Shown piece after piece: positions 59,817 through 64,000 of a stretch of DNA of 64,000 nucleotides (position 1 is its first letter; each line of letters starts with the position of its first letter). Source of the DNA: BM506 sp031581485 (GTDB lineage Bacteria > Desulfobacterota > Desulfobulbia > Desulfobulbales > SURF-16); assembly GCA_031581485.1 (NCBI GenBank), contig JAVLBA010000003.1, positions 1 through 64,000 of the forward strand. The letters run 5' to 3'. A program made the translations under genes and the position numbers. Below the pieces are notes generated by a model. The model was not told where the DNA came from and searched no databases. It saw nothing but the letters and a program-made list of their open reading frames with translations.

Positions 59817-60909
59817 CGCTGACCTCCCCTTCATGAAGCTGGCCCTCAAGCTTGCTCAGAAGGGCAGGGGCCGGACCTCCCCCAATCCGGTGGTGGGGGC
59901 GGTGGTGGTCAAAGAGGGCAAGGTGGTGGGCCAGGGCTATCACCAAGAGGCGGGCACCCCCCATGCCGAGGTGCATGCCCTGGCCGCTGCCGGAAAGAGG
60001 GCGCGAGGCGCCACCATGTATGTTACCCTGGAGCCCTGTAACCATACGGGCAAGACACCACCCTGTACCCAGGCCATCCTTGCCCAAGGCATCGCCCGGG
60101 TGGTGGTGGGCATGGTGGATCCCAATCCCCTGGTGGCCGGCAGTGGCTGCCGCTTTCTGGAGAGTCAAGGGGTGGAGGTGGCAGGTGAGTTGCTGGCTAC
60201 GGAGTGTCGGGCCATAAATCGGCCCTTTATCAAGCATATCGGCACGGGCTGGCCCTGGGTCATCATGAAGGCCGGCTGCAGCCTTGATGGCCGTATTGCC
60301 GTGGCGGACGGCCGCTGTGCCTGGATAACCGGCGAGGAGTCCCGCCGCGAGGTGCATCGTCTGCGGGACCGGGTTGATGCCATCCTGGTGGGGGCGGATA
60401 CGGCCATTAATGATGATCCCTCCCTCACCACCCGCCTGCCGGGCCGCAAGGGGCGGGATCCCCTGCGGGTGGTTTTGGACAGTGGTCTGCGCCTGCCGCC
60501 CCGGGCGCGCATGCTGAGCCAGGAGTCCCCGGCCGAGACCTGGATTTTCTGCAGCATTCCCGCGGATCAGAAAAAACGGCAGGCCCTGGAAAGGGCCGGG
60601 GCCCGGGTCATTCCTGTCTCCCCACAAGAGGGCAGGGTCAAGCTGGCGGAGGTGTTGGCAACTCTGGGTAAAGCGGGGCTCACCACGCTTCTGGTGGAGG
60701 GGGGCAGCTCGGTCCACACCTCCTTTTTAAAAGAGGATCTGGTGGATCAGGTCACCCTTTTTATGGCACCGCTCTTCCTGGGCAATGGGTCGATTCCGGT
60801 GGTGGGCGATCTGGCCATAGCAGACGTGGGCCAGGGGCGGCGATTTGAGACCAGTCGGGTGAAACGTTTCGGCAACGATGTCCTGATCGAGGGCTTTTTC
60901 AGCCGGTAG
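59800..60909 (+). CDS. ribD: Bifunctional riboflavin deaminase/reductase RibD
   Basis: 369 residues. N-terminal deaminase (about 1-145) with GTPHAEVHALAAAG and TLEPCNHTGKTPPCTQAI (zinc Cys/His); C-terminal reductase (about 150-369) with WVIMKAGCSLDGRIAVADG and TLLVEGGSSVHTSFL. AAGGAAG lies inside the end of nrdR just before the ATG. First riboflavin gene in a ribD-ribE-ribBA-ribH set. Confidence 0.97.
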   Translation: MRPATDADLPFMKLALKLAQKGRGRTSPNPVVGAVVVKEGKVVGQGYHQEAGTPHAEVHALAAAGKRARGATMYVTLEPCNHTGKTPPCTQAILAQGIARVVVGMVDPNPLVAGSGCRFLESQGVEVAGELLATECRAINRPFIKHIGTGWPWVIMKAGCSLDGRIAVADGRCAWITGEESRREVHRLRDRVDAILVGADTAINDDPSLTTRLPGRKGRDPLRVVLDSGLRLPPRARMLSQESPAETWIFCSIPADQKKRQALERAGARVIPVSPQEGRVKLAEVLATLGKAGLTTLLVEGGSSVHTSFLKEDLVDQVTLFMAPLFLGNGSIPVVGDLAIADVGQGRRFETSRVKRFGNDVLIEGFFSR

Positions 60910-60956
60910 AGAATTTTTATAAAGGGAAACCGGGCCCATGCCCGGACATGAAGAAA

Positions 60957-61616
60957 ATGTTTACAGGAATCATTCAAGGCCAGGGGCGTCTCCTGGAAAA
61001 AAGACCAAGCGGCGGCGGCATGCTCTTTGTGATTGAGGCGGATTTTGATCTGCCCGATCCGCAGGAGGGGGAGTCCATCGCCTGCAACGGTGTCTGCCTT
61101 ACCGCCAAAGAAATCAAGGGCCGTCGTTTTGCGGTGGATGTCTCGCCTGAGAGCCTGACCCGTACCAATTTAGGGGACAAGGCCACCGGCTCTTTCCTTA
61201 ATCTGGAACGGGCCTTACGGTTAAGCGATCGTCTGGGCGGTCACCTGGTCAGCGGCCATGTGGACGGGGTGGCGCGGGTTCTGGCGCGCACGCCTGAGGG
61301 AGATTTTGTGCGGTTTCTCTTTTCAATCCCCCCTGGCTGCGGCCGGTATCTCATTGAAAAGGGCTCCATCACCATTGACGGCATCAGCCTGACGGTGAAT
61401 GGCTGCGATGCTTCTACCTTCAGTGTCGCCATCATCCCTCACACCCTGGAGATCACCAGTCTGGGGTCACTCAGCCAGGGGGCAGAGGTCAATATTGAGG
61501 TGGATCTCATTGGTAAGTATGTGGAAAAATTACTCTCTGTCCAAAAGGATGAGGGAGGAGGTGCCGGTTCCGGTATTAACCCTGCCTTTCTGGCGGAAAA
61601 TGGTTTTTTGAAGTAA
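60957..61616 (+). CDS. ribE: Riboflavin synthase alpha chain
   Basis: 219 residues from the ATG at 60957, the conserved MFTGIIQGQG start; an ATG 9 bases earlier is possible. Two lumazine-binding repeats: VCLTAKEIKGRRFAVDVSPE in the first and GISLTVNGCDASTFSVAIIP in the second. GHLVSGHVDGVARV is typical. It dismutates two lumazines to riboflavin. Confidence 0.97.
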   Translation: MFTGIIQGQGRLLEKRPSGGGMLFVIEADFDLPDPQEGESIACNGVCLTAKEIKGRRFAVDVSPESLTRTNLGDKATGSFLNLERALRLSDRLGGHLVSGHVDGVARVLARTPEGDFVRFLFSIPPGCGRYLIEKGSITIDGISLTVNGCDASTFSVAIIPHTLEITSLGSLSQGAEVNIEVDLIGKYVEKLLSVQKDEGGGAGSGINPAFLAENGFLK

Positions 61617-61797
61617 TGATGCTCCCGTAAAAAGTCCCTGGCGCCAAGACCATGTGACATTAAATCAGTAAGAGAAACTCTGTTCCGGTGGCCGTACATT
61701 ACTTTTCGAAGGTCTCGTAAACTCGCTATCTGCGGGGCCATTAATAATAATATGAACATCGCCATGGCGGTGGACGCAAAATAGATAGGTTATTTGT
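61617..61797. other. ribE-ribBA gap
   Basis: 181 bases with no gene and no FMN-riboswitch signature. No strong promoter either. Regulation of these rib genes is not apparent from sequence. Confidence 0.4.
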
Positions 61798-63006
61798 ATG
61801 GCGGTAAGCTCTATAGAAGAAGCAATTGAAGATATCAGGGCCGGCAAAATGGTCATTCTGGTGGATGATGAAGACCGGGAAAATGAAGGTGACCTCTTTA
61901 TGGCCGCCCAGATGGCCACTCCGGAGGCCATCAACTTCATGGCCACCCACGGCCGCGGCCTCATCTGTCTCACCCTGACTGCGGAACAACTGGAGCAGTT
62001 GCAGATTCCCATGATGGTCCGCGACAATACCTGTCCCTATGAGACGGCCTTTACCGTCTCTATTGAGGCCAGGGCCGGGGTCACCACCGGTATTTCCGCA
62101 GCTGATCGGGCCCGCACCATCCAGGTGGCGGCAAGTCCGGATGCCAGGCCGTCTGATCTGGTCAGCCCCGGTCATGTCTTTCCTCTCAGGGCCCGGCGGG
62201 GCGGGGTACTGGTGCGTACCGGTCAGACCGAGGGTTCCGTTGATCTCTGTCGTCTCTCAGGACTGACCCCGGCCGGGGTCATCTGCGAGATCATGAAAGA
62301 TGACGGCACCATGGCCCGCATGCCTGATCTCGAGGTCTTTGCCCAGGAGCATGATCTGAAGATCGTCACCATCGCTGATCTCATCGCCTACAGAATGCAG
62401 AAGGACACCTTGGTGCACCGGGCTGCTGAGACCAAGATGCCCACCCGTTTCGGCGGTGAATTCAGGGCCGTGGTCTATACCAATGACGTGGACAGCTTTG
62501 AGCATATCGCCCTGGTCAAGGGGGATATTTCGGCGGATGAGCCGGTTCTGGTTCGCGTCCATTCCGAGTGTCTTACCGGTGATGTCTTTGGCTCCATGCG
62601 CTGCGACTGCGGCAGCCAGCTCCATGCCGCCATGCAGATGGTGGGCAAGGAAGGCAAGGGCATTATCCTCTATATGCACCAGGAGGGCCGCGGCATCGGC
62701 CTGGTCAACAAGATCAAGGCCTATGCCCTTCAGGATCAGGGGATGGACACCGTGGAGGCCAATCTGGAGCTTGGTTTCAAGGCTGATCTGCGCGACTATG
62801 GCATCGGTGCCCAGATCCTGCGTGATCTCGGGGTGCGCAAGATGAAATTGATGACCAATAACCCCAAAAAAATCGTCGGCCTTGAGGGCTACGGCATCGA
62901 GGTTGTTGACCGGGTCTCCATTGAGTCTGCACCTGTACCTGAAAATTTGGGCTATCTGCAGTGTAAACGTGATAAAATGGGACATTTGCTGGAGTTCAAG
63001 GATTAA
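61798..63006 (+). CDS. ribBA: Bifunctional DHBP synthase/GTP cyclohydrolase II RibBA
   Basis: 402 residues. N-terminal 3,4-dihydroxy-2-butanone-4-phosphate synthase (1-200): VILVDDEDRENEGDLFMAAQ and HGRGLICLTLTAEQ. C-terminal GTP cyclohydrolase II (about 205-402): RVHSECLTGDVFGSMRCDCG with the zinc Cys and YMHQEGRGIGLVNKIKAYAL. Feeds both branches of riboflavin synthesis. Confidence 0.98.
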   Translation: MAVSSIEEAIEDIRAGKMVILVDDEDRENEGDLFMAAQMATPEAINFMATHGRGLICLTLTAEQLEQLQIPMMVRDNTCPYETAFTVSIEARAGVTTGISAADRARTIQVAASPDARPSDLVSPGHVFPLRARRGGVLVRTGQTEGSVDLCRLSGLTPAGVICEIMKDDGTMARMPDLEVFAQEHDLKIVTIADLIAYRMQKDTLVHRAAETKMPTRFGGEFRAVVYTNDVDSFEHIALVKGDISADEPVLVRVHSECLTGDVFGSMRCDCGSQLHAAMQMVGKEGKGIILYMHQEGRGIGLVNKIKAYALQDQGMDTVEANLELGFKADLRDYGIGAQILRDLGVRKMKLMTNNPKKIVGLEGYGIEVVDRVSIESAPVPENLGYLQCKRDKMGHLLEFKD

Positions 63007-63077
63007 CAGGCCGCCATGAAAAGCGTCTGCTGAGACGTCCCGGAATGAATAGATTAATCCCTCCCAGGAGAGAAATA

Positions 63078-63542
63078 ATGGCAAAATTTATTGAAGGAAA
63101 CTTAAGCGCCGGGGGTAAGAAATTCGGCATCATTGTGGCGCGTTTTAACAGCTTTATCGGCGAGCGCCTCCTGGAAGGGGCCATGGACACCTTGATCCGT
63201 TCCGGGGCCAGTGGTGATGACATCGAGGTGCTGCGGGTCCCCGGGGCCTTTGAGATCCCCCTGGTGGCCCAGAAGATGGCACGCTCCGGTCGCTATGATG
63301 CCGTGATCTGTCTGGGTGCCGTGATCCGCGGGGCCACCCCCCATTTTGACTTTGTTGCCAATGAGGCGGTCAAGGGGATTGCCCAGGCCAGCATGGATGC
63401 GGATCTGCCCATCATCTTCGGCATCCTCACCACAGATACCATTGAGCAGGCCATTGAGCGGGCAGGGACCAAGGCCGGCAATAAGGGCGCCGACTGTGCC
63501 ATGACCGCCATTGAGATGGTTAATCTCCTGGCCCAGTTTTAA
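63078..63542 (+). CDS. ribH: 6,7-dimethyl-8-ribityllumazine synthase
   Basis: 154 residues from the ATG at 63078 (AGGAGAG upstream). FGIIVARFNSFIGERLLEGA, VPGAFEIPLVAQKMA, GAVIRGATPHFDFVANEAVK with the catalytic His, and FGILTTDTIEQAIERAG. Condenses the two precursors to lumazine. The ribH-nusB order is common. Confidence 0.98.
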   Translation: MAKFIEGNLSAGGKKFGIIVARFNSFIGERLLEGAMDTLIRSGASGDDIEVLRVPGAFEIPLVAQKMARSGRYDAVICLGAVIRGATPHFDFVANEAVKGIAQASMDADLPIIFGILTTDTIEQAIERAGTKAGNKGADCAMTAIEMVNLLAQF

Positions 63543-63557
63543 CATCTAATGCCATGA

Positions 63558-63612
63558 AACAGCGGAAGGGACGCCTCTGATCACGCAGATCGAGATGTCC
63601 CTTCTGTTTTTT
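63558..63612 (+). terminator. Terminator after ribH
   Basis: ACAG-CGG-AAGGGAC pairs with GTCCCTT-CTGT (a three-base bulge) and TTTTTT follows. It lies between ribH and nusB and may allow partial read-through. Confidence 0.7.
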
Positions 63613-63629
63613 GTGACCAGTGAAATAAA

Positions 63630-64000
63630 ATGAAAGGATTACGCAGTAAGGCCCGGGAACTTGCCCTGCAATGTCTCTATCAGATTGATCAGAGCAGCAA
63701 CCCGGATGCGGATATTGAGCTTATCGGTCAGAATTTTCAGGCCACCAAGAAGGCGGTGGTGTATGGCAGCGCCTTGGTGAACGGCGTCAAGGAGCATCTT
63801 GACGAAATAGACAACCTGATTACGATTCATGCCGAGAACTGGAAGGTGAGCCGGATGGCGGTTATTGACCGTAACATCCTGCGCATCGCCCTCTACGAGA
63901 TGCTTTATGTCTCTGACGTGCCTGATGCGGTGGCCGTCAACGAGGCCGTTGATATCGCCAAACGTTTCAGTAGCGATGAGGCGCCGGCCTTTATTAACGG
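63630..64000 (+). CDS. nusB: Transcription antitermination factor NusB (partial, 3' end outside the window)
   Basis: The open frame from the ATG at 63630 continues to the last base: 123 complete codons, no stop. KGLRSKARELALQCLYQIDQ at the N-terminus and VIDRNILRIALYEMLYVSDV with PDAVAVNEAVDIAKRFSSDE near the C-terminus are NusB-typical. Expected full length is about 140 residues, so roughly 15-20 are missing. It binds boxA RNA with NusE in rRNA antitermination. Confidence 0.95.
   Translation, partial: MKGLRSKARELALQCLYQIDQSSNPDADIELIGQNFQATKKAVVYGSALVNGVKEHLDEIDNLITIHAENWKVSRMAVIDRNILRIALYEMLYVSDVPDAVAVNEAVDIAKRFSSDEAPAFIN

Noticed and set aside
61617..61797. FMN riboswitch before ribBA
   Set aside because: The conserved RFN sequence blocks (for example GGGGCAGGGTGAAA-type) are not there, nor before ribD.
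1..64000. CRISPR array, prophage, or classical restriction/toxin-antitoxin locus
   Set aside because: No regularly spaced repeats, no phage structural or integrase genes, and no known defence domains were recognised anywhere in the window.

Overview
The window looks like a chromosomal segment of a Gram-negative, anaerobic or microaerophilic Desulfobacterota bacterium (former Deltaproteobacteria), most likely in or near Desulfobulbales. This is inferred from gene content and order, not from a database search. Supporting points are lipid A genes (lpxA, lpxI), an Mla lipid-transport operon, LL-diaminopimelate aminotransferase (DapL), a ferredoxin-fused EtfA, an HD-GYP/HEAT gene pair, and a housekeeping block running fab - rpiB - glyA - nrdR - rib - nusB.

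Layout. (1) 0-7.1 kb is core envelope and GTPase genes: fabZ-lpxA-lpxI, an AmgK/MurU-like peptidoglycan-sugar salvage pair, der, and convergent dapL behind a bidirectional terminator. (2) 7.2-9.2 kb is an AT-rich accessory patch with two orphan genes, REP-like motifs and a fragment of a REP-associated (Y1) transposase. (3) 9.2-21.6 kb is a stress or light-response neighbourhood. It holds a class II photolyase, a rifampin-phosphotransferase-like dikinase and a flavin-binding PNPOx-like protein on the minus strand. Next come three tiny related proteins, two of them an almost perfect 238-bp duplication that brackets a PAS-LuxR regulator. A second PNPOx-like gene and a tight six-gene cyclopropane-fatty-acid cluster follow, ending in a glutaredoxin-FTR fusion. 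(4) 21.6-35 kb is signalling and membrane genes mixed with mobile-element debris: an IS256 remnant, an HD hydrolase, a HEAT/HD-GYP pair, an MFS/acyl-activating-acyltransferase pair and a Kef-type exchanger. (5) 35-39 kb has an aminotransferase and a methyltransferase pseudogene that look imported, then a eukaryote-style HisH-HisF fusion. (6) 39-48.5 kb has a secreted repeat protein, YjbQ, a radical-SAM protein and an mlaEFDAC operon ending in a cyclic-nucleotide-binding protein. (7) 48.5-64 kb is rpmF, plsX-fabH-[acyl-CoA dehydrogenase-etfB-Fd/etfA]-fabG-acpP-fabF, rpiB, glyA, a dCMP deaminase, nrdR, ribD-ribE-ribBA-ribH and the start of nusB.

How the genes work together. Much of the window concerns making, moving and protecting membranes: lipid A, fatty-acid elongation, phospholipid re-acylation, Mla transport and cyclopropanation. 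Two clusters stand out. One is the photolyase/dikinase/flavoprotein/PAS-LuxR/CFA/Grx-FTR region with its duplicated micro-proteins. The other is the fatty-acid operon, in which an acyl-CoA dehydrogenase and an electron-transfer flavoprotein sit where fabD is normally found. No CRISPR array, rRNA, tRNA or complete insertion sequence was seen.
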